From: Gammaproteobacteria bacterium
Lineage (GTDB): Bacteria > Pseudomonadota > Gammaproteobacteria > Pseudomonadales > Azotimanducaceae
NCBI GenBank assembly: GCA_028824555.1
Contig: JAPPDJ010000111.1
Coordinates: 1 to 38,649, forward strand
Length of the DNA: 38,649 nucleotides
Direction: 5' to 3'
The translations under genes were made by a program, and so were the position numbers. Below the pieces are notes generated by a model that ran no database searches, was not told where the DNA came from, and saw nothing but the letters and a program-made list of their open reading frames with translations. Every line of letters starts with the position of its first letter. Position 1 is the first letter of the stretch. Shown here piece after piece: positions 16,602 to 24,877 of the stretch.

Positions 16602-17083
16602 GCTGCGTCCTCCTCACTGCCGGTAGCTGTGGCGTCGTAGGCTGCGACCTCGTGGATGGCCGCGCGGATGCGTGTGTAGGTGCCGCAGCGGCAAATGTTG
16701 CCGGTCATGGCGGCGTTGATGTCGGCATCGGTCGGGCTGTCGTTGCGGTCGAGCAGTGCCGCCGCCGCCATGAGCTGGCCCGAATGGCAGTAGCCGCACT
16801 GCGGCACGTTGTTTGCCTCCCAGACCTCCACCAGCTTGGGGTGGTTTTCGTGCAGCGCCTCGATGGTCGAGATGGCCTTGTCCGCAACCGTCGAAACCGG
16901 CGTCTGGCACGAACGGGCGATGTTGCCGTCGACGTAGATCGTGCAGGCACCGCAATAGCCGCCGCCGCAGCCGTACTTGGTGCCCGTGAGATCGAGATGA
17001 TCCCGCAGCACCCACAACATCGGCGTGTCCGGCGCGACGTCCACCGCGACGGTCTGCCCGTTGACGCTGAGTTCGTATCGCAT
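16598..17083 (-). CDS. iorA: [2Fe-2S] subunit of molybdenum hydroxylase (IorA-like)
   Basis: 161 residues, the usual size for the small subunit. Two clusters are visible: a plant-type ferredoxin site with Cys39, Cys44, Cys47 (YGCGGGYCGAC) and Cys59, and the helical second site with Cys96, Cys99 (QCGYCHSGQ), Cys131 and Cys133 (NICRCGTY). It passes electrons from the molybdenum centre. It has no signal peptide, so it would be co-exported with its Tat-tagged partner. The stop codon overlaps the IorB ATG, giving translational coupling. No FAD subunit or cytochrome c subunit is adjacent, so the downstream electron acceptor is not evident here. Confidence 0.93.
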   Translation of the reverse strand: MRYELSVNGQTVAVDVAPDTPMLWVLRDHLDLTGTKYGCGGGYCGACTIYVDGNIARSCQTPVSTVADKAISTIEALHENHPKLVEVWEANNVPQCGYCHSGQLMAAAALLDRNDSPTDADINAAMTGNICRCGTYTRIRAAIHEVAAYDATATGSEEDAA

Positions 17084-17142
17084 GAGCGTTTCTCCCCTCC
17101 GAGTGCTTGGACTCTACTGTGCCCCGACTGCGTGCCGCAAGC

Positions 17143-17330
17143 GCAACCCACCGAGGACACCGGGTCGCCGACGTGCAAGGAACAAGCCGAGGCGCCCCTC
17201 GGAGGGAAGGCATCCTGCCTTCCCTGGCGCGCACCAGCGCGTCTGTCTCATGGGCAAAGCGCCTGTCGGCGCTTTGGGAAGGCAGGGTGCCTTCCCTCCG
17301 AGGGCCCTCGCTTCGAGTCAAATCCTGAAA
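17143..17330 (-). repeat. ~185-bp composite palindromic repeat, family 4, copy 2 (inverted relative to 6604-6785)
   Basis: Hairpins GGGAAGGCATCCTGCCTTCC (17203-17222) and GGGAAGGCAGGGTGCCTTCC (17276-17295) flank a centre with GGCGCGCACCAGCGCG and GCGCCTGTCGGCGC. The sequence is a close reverse-complement match to 6604-6785 including the outer GAGGGCCCTCGCTTCGAGTC. It lies upstream of iorA and downstream of the nucleoside hydrolase gene. Confidence 0.85.
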
Positions 17331-17368
17331 CCATCAATGTGTTACGCAATGGGTTCCATGCGAGGGCT

Positions 17369-18277
17369 CTACTTCCCCGCCAAAGCGTCCAGGACCTGCG
17401 CCATTGCCTCCTCGGACGCTAGGCGAACGCCCACCTCCACATTGGGCTCGACACCGGAACGGGAGCGCCGGTCCACCACCGTCATGCCGCGGGTGTGTTC
17501 GCCGGCCAGCTCCACCGTGACCGCGCAAGACTCGGTGTCGAGGAGTTCGGGGTGGGTTACGGCGAGCACCGCGCATGGATCGTGCAGGGAGGCTCGGCGG
17601 GTGCCTGTGAGCGAGTCGAGCCGATCCAGGAGGAATGTGAAGGATTCGGTTGCGAGCTTGCCGGCGGGGGTGTCGATCTGCCGCACGCGACGGAGAACCG
17701 CATCGTCCACGGGTAGTTGGTGGGTGAGGTTGAGGCCGCACATGATGAGTGGGGCGCCGCAGCGAAAGACCCGCGCGGCGGCCTCTGGATCGGCGTAGAT
17801 GTTGAACTCGGCCGTGGCCGTGACGTTGCCGTTGTCGGTGCTGCCGCCCATGATCGAGATGCCGGCGATGCGCTTTGTCCAAGTCGGGTCGCGAGCTATG
17901 GCAAGCGCGACGTTGGTGAGGGGGCCGATGGCGACGATCCACGTGTCGGGGTCGCTCGCTTCGAGCAGGAAGTCGACGGCGTGGCCTTCGGCCAACGTGC
18001 GGTCGTGGCCCGGCAAGGTGACGCCGCCGAGACCGGATTCGCCATGCACGATGCGGGCGTCCCTGGCTACGCCGAGGAGCGACGTGTCCGCGCCGGCAAC
18101 CACTGGCGTGTCCACGCCGAGCACGGCGGTGACCGCGAGTGCATTGGCCGCGGTAGCGTCAAGCGGCGCATTGCCGGCCACGGCAGTGATGCCCACCACG
18201 TCGGCATGGCGGTGCGCCAGGATCAGCGCAATGGCGTCGTCGTGGCCGGGGTCGCAGTCGATGATCATCCGGTGCAT
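17369..18277 (-). CDS. Inosine-uridine preferring nucleoside hydrolase (RihA-like)
   Basis: 302 residues. The calcium-binding N-terminus DCDPGHDDAIA (residues 7-17) is the family signature and closest in form to RihA/RihB. Further motifs are VVAGNAPLD-like (AVAGNAPLD), HGESGLGGV, IVAIGPLTNVALA, SIMGGSTDNGNVTATAEFNIYADPEAA, and SLHDPCAVL with the last metal-binding Asp. It cleaves ribonucleosides to base and ribose in the cytoplasm for salvage. The start at 18277 has GAAGGAG upstream; an in-frame ATG three codons later is possible. It follows the GH32 gene on the same strand, but a 165-bp gap filled by a repeat makes a shared transcript uncertain. Confidence 0.93.
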   Translation of the reverse strand: MHRMIIDCDPGHDDAIALILAHRHADVVGITAVAGNAPLDATAANALAVTAVLGVDTPVVAGADTSLLGVARDARIVHGESGLGGVTLPGHDRTLAEGHAVDFLLEASDPDTWIVAIGPLTNVALAIARDPTWTKRIAGISIMGGSTDNGNVTATAEFNIYADPEAAARVFRCGAPLIMCGLNLTHQLPVDDAVLRRVRQIDTPAGKLATESFTFLLDRLDSLTGTRRASLHDPCAVLAVTHPELLDTESCAVTVELAGEHTRGMTVVDRRSRSGVEPNVEVGVRLASEEAMAQVLDALAGK

Positions 18278-18316
18278 GGTTCGTTCGCTCCTTCAATCCG
18301 CTGGTCGGATACGGCC

Positions 18317-18432
18317 TTTTGGAGGGAGGACATTTTGCCTTCCCTGGCGCCGCAAGGCGCCTTTGGCAAATGCGTGGCCAGTGCGCAGACGGCGCACCAG
18401 GGAAGGCAGAATGCCTTCCCTGCGAGGGCCCA
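18317..18432. repeat. Composite palindromic repeat, family 4, copy 3 (short form)
   Basis: GGAGGGAGGACATTTTGCCTTCC (18321-18343) and GGGAAGGCAGAATGCCTTCC (18400-18419) flank a ~55-bp centre with GGCGCCGCAAGGCGCC. The right end GCGAGGGCCC matches copies 1 and 2, but the outer flanks are missing. It begins 11 bp after the GH32 stop codon, reading on the minus strand. Confidence 0.8.
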
Positions 18433-18442
18433 GTCCACGAAG

Positions 18443-20002
18443 TCAGACCGTGTCGTAGATCGACTGCATCTGCCACGCGTCGAGGGACTTGAGCTCTGTT
18501 GGGGAGCCCTGCGAGCGCACGCTAATGCCGGTGCTGTCTTCGCGTTCGGGATAGACGCGGGCGGCTACGCATTGGCGGTCGTTGACGAACACCTCGACTA
18601 CGCTCCGATCCACGAACACCGTGAGTTCGAGGGGCTCGTCGGGCGCCAGCCGTAGGTGGGCCGTTTCCGGGGCGCGGGCGCGCACGTCGGGGGCGGTGGA
18701 GGAGCAGGAGGTGTCGAGGGTCACCAGGCTGCCTCTCGGTCGTTCCCGGAGGATATTGTCGGCGTAGCCGCGGTCGCGGTAGAAGGCGACGCGGGTGAAC
18801 TCCTCCCGCCCTGGGGAGACCAGCACGTCGAGCGCCACCATGCTGGCGGAACTCGGTGCGATGGTGGCGCGGATTTCCACGGCGTCGCCGCCGAGGCCTG
18901 GCAGCATCTCGTCTCGGTTGGCGTCGATGGTTCGCCCGCCGAGCGATGCTTGTTCGCCCCGAAGCCCCTGCACGCCTTCCACCGGGCGCATTGCGAGTTC
19001 GCCGTGTTCGTCGAGCGACAGGCGCCTTGGCAGCGTCATGATCTGGTTCCAGCCAGCCGTCGGCTTGCCGGGGTTCATGTTGAAGATGACGATCACGTCT
19101 TCGCCATCGGGCGTCGCCGAAGGGGCGTGGACGCCGGACGGCCCGGACGGCCCCATGTTGAACTTGCCGCCAGCCGTCACCTTGAGCTTCTGCCGCTCCG
19201 TGTCGTAGTCGCCGATGAGGTACTGGCCGCCGCTCATGTGGCTGTAAAAAAGCAGGATGTGGCGCTCGCCGATGGGCCAGAAATACGGACAGGCGCCGTC
19301 GTCACCCACGAGCGTGTAGTGGTCGTCTTCGACGAACGGGTGCAGGTATTCCCAATGCGCGAGGTCCGTTGAGCGCAGCAGGAAGTCCGCGGCCACCGGC
19401 TTGCCGCCCGGCCCGCTCGGCGTCTGGCCAGCCGAGAGCGAATAGTAGAAGCCCCCCTGCTTCCAGATGCAGGGATCGAACACGCGATAGGGCAGGGCGC
19501 CACCGTCCGGTGCCTCAATCGGAATCACCGGCGCGTTGCCGACCTTGGTCCAGTTGAGGAGCAGCGGGTCCGACGAGGTCGCCACCATGTTGCCGGCCTG
19601 GGTGCCGTGATACATGGCGATCACCCGATCCTCCTCCACCAGCGTCGCGCCGGAGAAGCAGCGATCCTCTGGGTCGGGATAGATGCAGTAGGGCAGGTCG
19701 CGCCAATGGATGAGGTCGTCGCTGACCGCGTGCCCCCAATGCTGGCGCGTGTCCTCCGGCGGATATGCCTGATAGAAAAGGTGCCAACGCCCCTGCCAGA
19801 AACACAGTCCATTGGGGTCGTTCAGCATCGCCTCGGGATTGACGTAGTGGTAAATCGGCCGATGCCGATCCGCCGCGTACCCTTCCCGCGCCCGCAGCAT
19901 TCGCTTCAGCAGCGGATTGTCCGCCAACGCTGCTTCCTGCTCGGCAAGGGTGGCGGGAAAGATGGTATGCGGAACCTTGGAGCGACGATCGGACATGGGC
20001 AT
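18443..20002 (-). CDS. Glycoside hydrolase family 32-like protein with an atypical acid/base motif
   Basis: 519 residues. The five-bladed GH32 propeller is recognisable: MLNDPNGLCFWQGRWHLFYQ (nucleophile Asp62), HWGHAVSDDLIHW, CFSGATLV, and VFDPCIWKQGGFYYS (Asp176, transition-state stabiliser position). The C-terminal beta-sandwich includes ELTVFVDRSVVEVFVNDRQCVAARVYP, typical of the family. At the place where the acid/base Glu normally stands (ECP) this protein has Gly-Ala-Cys-Pro (residues 236-239). No signal peptide is seen from this start, so a cytoplasmic location is likely. The start is one of two close ATGs (20002, 19996) and no strong ribosome site marks either. Expected activity is hydrolysis of beta-fructosides, but the altered site leaves this open. 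Confidence 0.83.
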   Translation of the reverse strand: MPMSDRRSKVPHTIFPATLAEQEAALADNPLLKRMLRAREGYAADRHRPIYHYVNPEAMLNDPNGLCFWQGRWHLFYQAYPPEDTRQHWGHAVSDDLIHWRDLPYCIYPDPEDRCFSGATLVEEDRVIAMYHGTQAGNMVATSSDPLLLNWTKVGNAPVIPIEAPDGGALPYRVFDPCIWKQGGFYYSLSAGQTPSGPGGKPVAADFLLRSTDLAHWEYLHPFVEDDHYTLVGDDGACPYFWPIGERHILLFYSHMSGGQYLIGDYDTERQKLKVTAGGKFNMGPSGPSGVHAPSATPDGEDVIVIFNMNPGKPTAGWNQIMTLPRRLSLDEHGELAMRPVEGVQGLRGEQASLGGRTIDANRDEMLPGLGGDAVEIRATIAPSSASMVALDVLVSPGREEFTRVAFYRDRGYADNILRERPRGSLVTLDTSCSSTAPDVRARAPETAHLRLAPDEPLELTVFVDRSVVEVFVNDRQCVAARVYPEREDSTGISVRSQGSPTELKSLDAWQMQSIYDTV

Positions 20003-20179
20003 GGACTCGCGTACTGATGGGTTCAGCGTCAAGAATATCCGCAAGAGACGGGCCTCGGAGTTTCCGGCCCGCCGAGGACGCTTACATCGCGGACCCACGG
20101 GGAACACAGCACCGGCCCTGCATCGGAGCGGGTCCCTCGGAGAGAGGGCGACCGGCTTGGTCGTGTACGATGCCCGTCC

Positions 20180-21067
20180 ATGCGCTTCGCTACGACAAGG
20201 GGTGCTTTGAGGACTCGGCTCCGATGGGCCTTCAGGGGCGCGTTGGGGTTGCTTTGGGCTGCGGTCTTTGTTCCGGCTACTTGGGGGCACGGTGACCGGA
20301 GCGAGCACGTGGCGCGCCTCGATGCAGAAGTGGAGGCAAATCCCGACTCTCTTGGCATTCTGCTCAAGCGGGCCGAGGCCCTGCGCCGGATTGGCCACTA
20401 CGACGAGTCACTGGCCGATCTCGACCGTGCGCTGGTCCTCGCGCCCGGCCATCAGCTCGTCCACTACCTGCGCGGCCTGACCCACTTGGGCCAAGGCGAG
20501 TTCGCCGATGCGGAAGTTTCGCTGCGGCGCTACATCGACTCGGAGCCCGAGAGCCCATCGGCGCACGTCGCCCTCGCCGAGACGCTGACGCAGCAGGGCC
20601 GGCACCGAGAGGCCGGCGACGAGTACACGCTTGCCATCGCCGTGCATCCGACACCGGCACCCGACCTTTACATCGCTCGGGCGAGGGCCTACCGGGCGGC
20701 AGGTGCCGAGTTTCAGGGCTTGGCCGTCCGTGGGCTCGACGACGCCATGGCGTCGCTCGGCCCCCTCGTCACCTTGCAGCGACTTGCGATCGAGATCGAA
20801 CTCGAGCGCGGCAATCATGCGGGTGCTTTGGGTCGCATTGACAGCGTGCTCGCCGACGCGCCGCGCAAGGAAAGCTGGCTTGCATACAAGGGCAGGGTTC
20901 TCGCTTCCACCGGCCGAGAGCAAGACGCCCTCGACGCCTTCCGGCTGGCGCGGGCGGCCCACCAATCGCTTCCGCTCCGCGTTCGATCGTCCCCGGCGAT
21001 GGTCTCGCTGGCAGAGAGCATCGCCACCCATCTGGAAACCCATCTGAACAGCGAAACCGCACCATGA
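20180..21067 (+). CDS. Exported TPR-repeat protein
   Basis: 295 residues. An N-terminal hydrophobic segment (WAFRGALGLLWAAVFVPATWGHG) looks like a signal peptide or anchor. TPR-type helical pairs follow: SLGILLKRAEALRRIGHYDESLADLDRALVLAPGH, LVHYLRGLTHLGQGEFADAEVSLRRYIDSEPES, SAHVALAETLTQQGRHREAGDEYTLAIAVHP, and near the C-terminus SWLAYKGRVLASTGREQDALDAFRLAR. It is probably a periplasmic scaffold. Its last 4 bp (ATGA) overlap the start of the large phosphatase gene, so the two are coupled and may act together, for example in assembling or retaining the enzyme. It is divergent from the GH32 gene. Confidence 0.85.
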   Translation: MRFATTRGALRTRLRWAFRGALGLLWAAVFVPATWGHGDRSEHVARLDAEVEANPDSLGILLKRAEALRRIGHYDESLADLDRALVLAPGHQLVHYLRGLTHLGQGEFADAEVSLRRYIDSEPESPSAHVALAETLTQQGRHREAGDEYTLAIAVHPTPAPDLYIARARAYRAAGAEFQGLAVRGLDDAMASLGPLVTLQRLAIEIELERGNHAGALGRIDSVLADAPRKESWLAYKGRVLASTGREQDALDAFRLARAAHQSLPLRVRSSPAMVSLAESIATHLETHLNSETAP

Positions 21068-24000
21068 GTTACCGGGCAGCCGCCGCTTTACCCCGACATC
21101 CACGCAGGTTCTCGCGACCCGCCTTGCTGGTCGCCGCGACCATCATGGCATTCGCGTCCACCTTCGCCCATGCCCAAGAACTCATCCCGCTCGGCGCAAC
21201 GTGGCGGTATTTGGACGACGGCAGTGACCAGGGCACCGCCTGGCGGGAGCCCGACTTCGACGACTCCGGCTGGCAATCCGGACCGGCCGAACTGGGCTTC
21301 GGCGAGGGCGATGAGGCAACCGTCATCGACAGCGGCGCGATCACCTATTACTTCCGGCACAGCTTCACCGCAGACAGGAGCGGAGCCGTCACCCTCGAAG
21401 TGAATCTCCGACGCGACGACGGCGCCGTCGTCTACCTGAACGGCACCGAAATCGTCAGGTCGAACATGCCTTCGGGCACCGTCGGCCATCAGACCCGTGC
21501 ATTGCTCGCCGCCGACGATGGGGACGGCCTGCACGAGCACTCGGTGCCGGCGGACTCGCTGATGGACGGTCGCAACGTGTTGGCGGTGGAAGTCCACCAG
21601 AACAACGCCGGCAGTTCCGACGTGAGCTTTGACCTCCGTCTGGACAAGCGCGGCGAGACCGACGACGTGTCGGTGGTGCGGGGACCGTACCTGCAATTGG
21701 GCACGCCGTCGTCGATGATCGTGCGCTGGCGCACCGACGCACCCACCGATACGAAGCTCTCCTACGGCAAGAGGGTCGGCAATCTCAACACGCGCGTCGG
21801 AAGCGGAGAGCCGACCCGCGAACACGAGGTGCTGATCACCGGCCTCGACAGCAGCACCAAGTACTTCTACGAAATCGGCAATGCCGACACGACGTTCGCC
21901 GGCAATGACGCCGACCATTTCTTCAAGACCTCCCCAAGAGTCGGTTCATGGGAACCGCTGCGGGTCTGGGTGATCGGCGACTCGGGCGAGTGCTCCGCCT
22001 CTCAGGACGGTTGCGTCGAAGCCGCCGCGGTCATGAACGAATACCTTGACTGGGCCGCAGCCAACGGCGAGAGGCTGGCCGACATCGTGCTGATGCTTGG
22101 CGACAACGCCTATGTCAACGCCACCGACCGCGAGACGACCCGAGGCTTGTTCGAGCCCTTCGCCAAGGTCTTGCGCAACCATGTCCTCTGGCCTGTGCCC
22201 GGCAACCACGAGTTCGGTGCGTCCGACTCCCCCACCCAAACGGGCCCCTACTACGAAGCCTTCACCCTTCCCAAGGCGGCCGAGGCTGGAGGCATCGCCA
22301 GTGGAACCGAGGCGTACTACTCCTACGATTACGGCAACGTCCACTTCGTGGCCCTCGACTCCCACGACACCAGCCGAGAGGCGCCCAACAATCCCGACAC
22401 CAACATCTGTCCCGGCGACGGCAGCGGCGGCGCCATGTACAACTGGCTGTGCGAAGACCTCGCCGCCACCACCCAGGACTTCATCGTTAGCTATTGGCAC
22501 CACCCGCCCTACTCCAAGGGCTCGCACGACTCCGACAGCCCGAGCGAAAGCACGATGCGGCACATGCGCGAGCGGTTCGTGCCGATGCTGGAGCATTTCG
22601 GTGCGGACCTGAACCTCACCGGGCACAGCCACTCCTATGAACGGTCGGTCTTGATCGACGGACACTACGGAGTGTCCGCGCTGTATCGACGGGGAGTCCA
22701 CGGCAAGGACATCACGAGAGGGGACCCGGCGAGCGGCGGCTACCGCAAGGACCCCGGAGCGAACCAAGGCTCGATCTACTCGGTGGTAGGCAGTTCGTCC
22801 AAGAACCAGGGCGGTTTGAGCAGACACCCGATCATGGTCTATTGGGAGAACATCGAAGGGTCCGTTGTGCTCGATTTCGCCGGCGACCAGATGGATGCCC
22901 ACTTCATCCGCAACGACGGCGCCGTGAACGACCGATATCGTCTGACCAAGAATGTCGAAGAGGATGACCAGGGCGACACTGCCGAAAGTGGCCACACGGG
23001 CCGCACGGCCTCGGCGCTGCTCGGGATCGGCCCGCCGGAGATCGGCACCATCGACGGCGCGGACGACGTCGACTACTACCGCATCGACCTCGCCGGCAGC
23101 GCGACGGTGACCGTCGCCACCGCCGGCCCCACCGACACCCGGGGCGAGCTGCTCGCCGGCAACGGCGCGCTGATCGCCTCCGACGACGGTTCCGGCCCCG
23201 GCGGCAACAACTTCCAGCTGACCGAGGCGCTCGCGGCCGGCGTCTACTACGTCGCCGTCTCGGGTTCTGAAGGCGGCTACGCCCTCACCGCGTTGCTCGC
23301 CGACGCCGGCGACCAGGGCGGCACCGCGGCGAGCTCGACCCTGCTCACCCTCTACGGCGCGGCCGAGGTCGAGAGCGTCTCCGCCATCGGCTCGAGCGCC
23401 CTGCTCTCCACCGTCGGCAGCATCGACGAGGCCATGGCGGACCTCGACTACTTCCGCATCGACGTGGCGCGCGACGGCACCGACGTCACGTTGCGCAGCG
23501 CCGGAAGCACCGACACCGCCGGCCGCCTGCTCGACAGCGCGCTCATGGAGGTGGCGGCCGAGGACGGCGGCGACGGCAACTTCCAGATCGAGGCGACCCT
23601 CGACGCCGGCACCTACTACCTGGAGGTCATGGGCGAGACGGGCCGCTACCGCGTGCTCGCCTCCGGCTCGGACCCGGACTGCGCCTGCGCCGAGGCGGCG
23701 ACGGCCATGGGGGACCACGGCGGCACCGACGAGACCTCGACGCTGATGCCGATCGGCCCGCCGCTGACCGGGACGATTGCCGACGCCGACGACATGGACG
23801 TGTTCCGCATCGACCTCGCCGGCAACGCCGCAGTGGTGTTCGAGACCGCCGGCCCCACCGATACCATGGGCGTCCTGAGGAACGGCGCCGGCGAGGAGCT
23901 GGCGTCGGCGGACGGCGGCGGCCCGGCGATGAACTTCAGCATCGCCGAGGAGCTTGCCGCCGGCGTGTACTACCTGGAGGTTTCCGGGGCGGCCGGCAGC

Positions 24001-24444
24001 TACGCGGTGAACGCGCAGCTCGGCGGCGGCGACACGGACCACGGCGACACGGCGGGCCTGTCGACGCTGCTGACGCTCTACAGCCAGGACGACGTCGACA
24101 ACATCAGGCCGCAGGCGCTCCTGTCCACGGCGGCGGAGATCGACGCCGCGGAGACGGACATCGACGTGTTCCGGCTGGACGTGCCGGAGGACATGACGGA
24201 CGTGACCATCCGCAGCGCCGGCAGCCTCGACACCTACGCCTACCTGCGCGACGCGGACGGCATGGAGCTGGCGATGGACGACTCCGACGGCGCCTTCCGC
24301 ATCGAGGCGACCCTCGACGCCGGCGTCTACTACGTCGAGGTCGGCGGCCACGAGACCGGACGCTACCGCGTGCTCGCCTGGGGCGACTCGCAGGTCGAGT
24401 GCGACTGCGCCGGGGACGGCGGCGAGGACGACGACGGATCGTAG
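21064..24444 (+). CDS. Purple-acid-phosphatase-like metallophosphoesterase with four C-terminal PPC-type repeats
   Basis: 1126 residues, secreted (signal ending near AHAQE, residue 39). Domain order: a beta-sandwich, CBM-like region (40-195, TWRYLDDGSDQGTAW...DDGAVVYLNGTEI); a fibronectin-like purple acid phosphatase N-domain (203-290); the metallophosphoesterase core (300-625) with all five motifs, Asp306 (GDSG), Asp347/Tyr350 (GDNAY), Asn381-His382 (GNHE), His479 (WHH) and His521/His523 (GHSHSYER); then four PPC-like repeats in the order A-B-A-B at about 636-747, 750-870, 883-987 and 992-1107, and an acidic tail. It probably hydrolyses phosphate esters outside the cell or in the periplasm. 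The repeats may bind surfaces or be trimmed after export. Coupled to the TPR gene by ATGA overlap. Confidence 0.9.
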   Translation: MSYRAAAALPRHPRRFSRPALLVAATIMAFASTFAHAQELIPLGATWRYLDDGSDQGTAWREPDFDDSGWQSGPAELGFGEGDEATVIDSGAITYYFRHSFTADRSGAVTLEVNLRRDDGAVVYLNGTEIVRSNMPSGTVGHQTRALLAADDGDGLHEHSVPADSLMDGRNVLAVEVHQNNAGSSDVSFDLRLDKRGETDDVSVVRGPYLQLGTPSSMIVRWRTDAPTDTKLSYGKRVGNLNTRVGSGEPTREHEVLITGLDSSTKYFYEIGNADTTFAGNDADHFFKTSPRVGSWEPLRVWVIGDSGECSASQDGCVEAAAVMNEYLDWAAANGERLADIVLMLGDNAYVNATDRETTRGLFEPFAKVLRNHVLWPVPGNHEFGASDSPTQTGPYYEAFTLPKAAEAGGIASGTEAYYSYDYGNVHFVALDSHDTSREAPNNPDTNICPGDGSGGAMYNWLCEDLAATTQDFIVSYWHHPPYSKGSHDSDSPSESTMRHMRERFVPMLEHFGADLNLTGHSHSYERSVLIDGHYGVSALYRRGVHGKDITRGDPASGGYRKDPGANQGSIYSVVGSSSKNQGGLSRHPIMVYWENIEGSVVLDFAGDQMDAHFIRNDGAVNDRYRLTKNVEEDDQGDTAESGHTGRTASALLGIGPPEIGTIDGADDVDYYRIDLAGSATVTVATAGPTDTRGELLAGNGALIASDDGSGPGGNNFQLTEALAAGVYYVAVSGSEGGYALTALLADAGDQGGTAASSTLLTLYGAAEVESVSAIGSSALLSTVGSIDEAMADLDYFRIDVARDGTDVTLRSAGSTDTAGRLLDSALMEVAAEDGGDGNFQIEATLDAGTYYLEVMGETGRYRVLASGSDPDCACAEAATAMGDHGGTDETSTLMPIGPPLTGTIADADDMDVFRIDLAGNAAVVFETAGPTDTMGVLRNGAGEELASADGGGPAMNFSIAEELAAGVYYLEVSGAAGSYAVNAQLGGGDTDHGDTAGLSTLLTLYSQDDVDNIRPQALLSTAAEIDAAETDIDVFRLDVPEDMTDVTIRSAGSLDTYAYLRDADGMELAMDDSDGAFRIEATLDAGVYYVEVGGHETGRYRVLAWGDSQVECDCAGDGGEDDDGS

Positions 24445-24517
24445 CCCAATGCTGTGGGCGACCCGAGCGTCGCCCGCAGCTCACGCCCTTTTCCGCAGGA
24501 AGCGCCCAGGGCCGACT

Positions 24518-24569
24518 CGAGCACGAAGGCCAGCAGTTCGCATGGCCAACCCGCCCGTTAGGGCGCGCC
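24518..24569. repeat. Dispersed repeat, family 3, copy 4 (decayed)
   Basis: Shares GAGCACGAAGGCCAGCAGTTCG with copy 1 and a degenerate GCCCGTTAGGGCGCGCC second hairpin, but the GCGAACTGC arm is lost. Confidence 0.65.
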
Positions 24570-24633
24570 AGGAGGCTGCGCCGCAGAGAACGACGCTTGC
24601 GCCGGAGTCGAGAACCCTCTCCCCTGCGAGAAG

Positions 24634-24792
24634 CCCCCCCTCCGAGAAAAGCGAGGACGCTTTTCTCGACTCCCCCGCAAGGGGGGAGTGACAGGAAAGT
24701 GCGCGTCACCGCCGCTGTTGGGGGCGAGGGCCTTCCTGTCACTCCCCCCTTGCGGGGGAGTCGAAAAGCGCCTCGCTTTTCGGAGGGGGGGG
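24634..24792. repeat. Long inverted repeat, ~60-bp arms (family 1)
   Basis: The left arm (24634-24696) and right arm (24733-24792) are near reverse complements, with a 36-bp centre. Each arm has its own inner hairpins. In the left arm these are CGAGAAAAGCG (24643-24653) / CGCTTTTCTCG (24658-24668) and CTCCCCC/GGGGGGAG. The terminal C7/G7 runs and the GACAGGAA/TTCCTGTC inner ends give it the look of a small non-autonomous element. The left arm plus part of the centre recurs at 35733-35832. Confidence 0.85.
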
Positions 24793-24877
24793 CTAACGCC
24801 GCCAAATCCCTCGCTACGCTCGGGGTCTGGCCCCAGCCCCCACCTCCCCAATGGACCTAGCCGGAATGGGGAGCGCA

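Noticed and set aside
12160-20002. One long minus-strand operon from GH32 to the luciferase-like gene
   Set aside because: Gaps of 165-290 bp filled with hairpin repeats separate GH32, the nucleoside hydrolase, IorAB and the lipoprotein; only IorA-IorB and lipoprotein-luciferase-like are close enough to join.
21946-24351. An 801-codon open frame antisense to the phosphatase gene
   Set aside because: It is a by-product of high GC and the repetitive PPC region. It has low-complexity Val/Ala/Gly/Arg composition, no domain, and the opposite strand encodes all phosphatase motifs.
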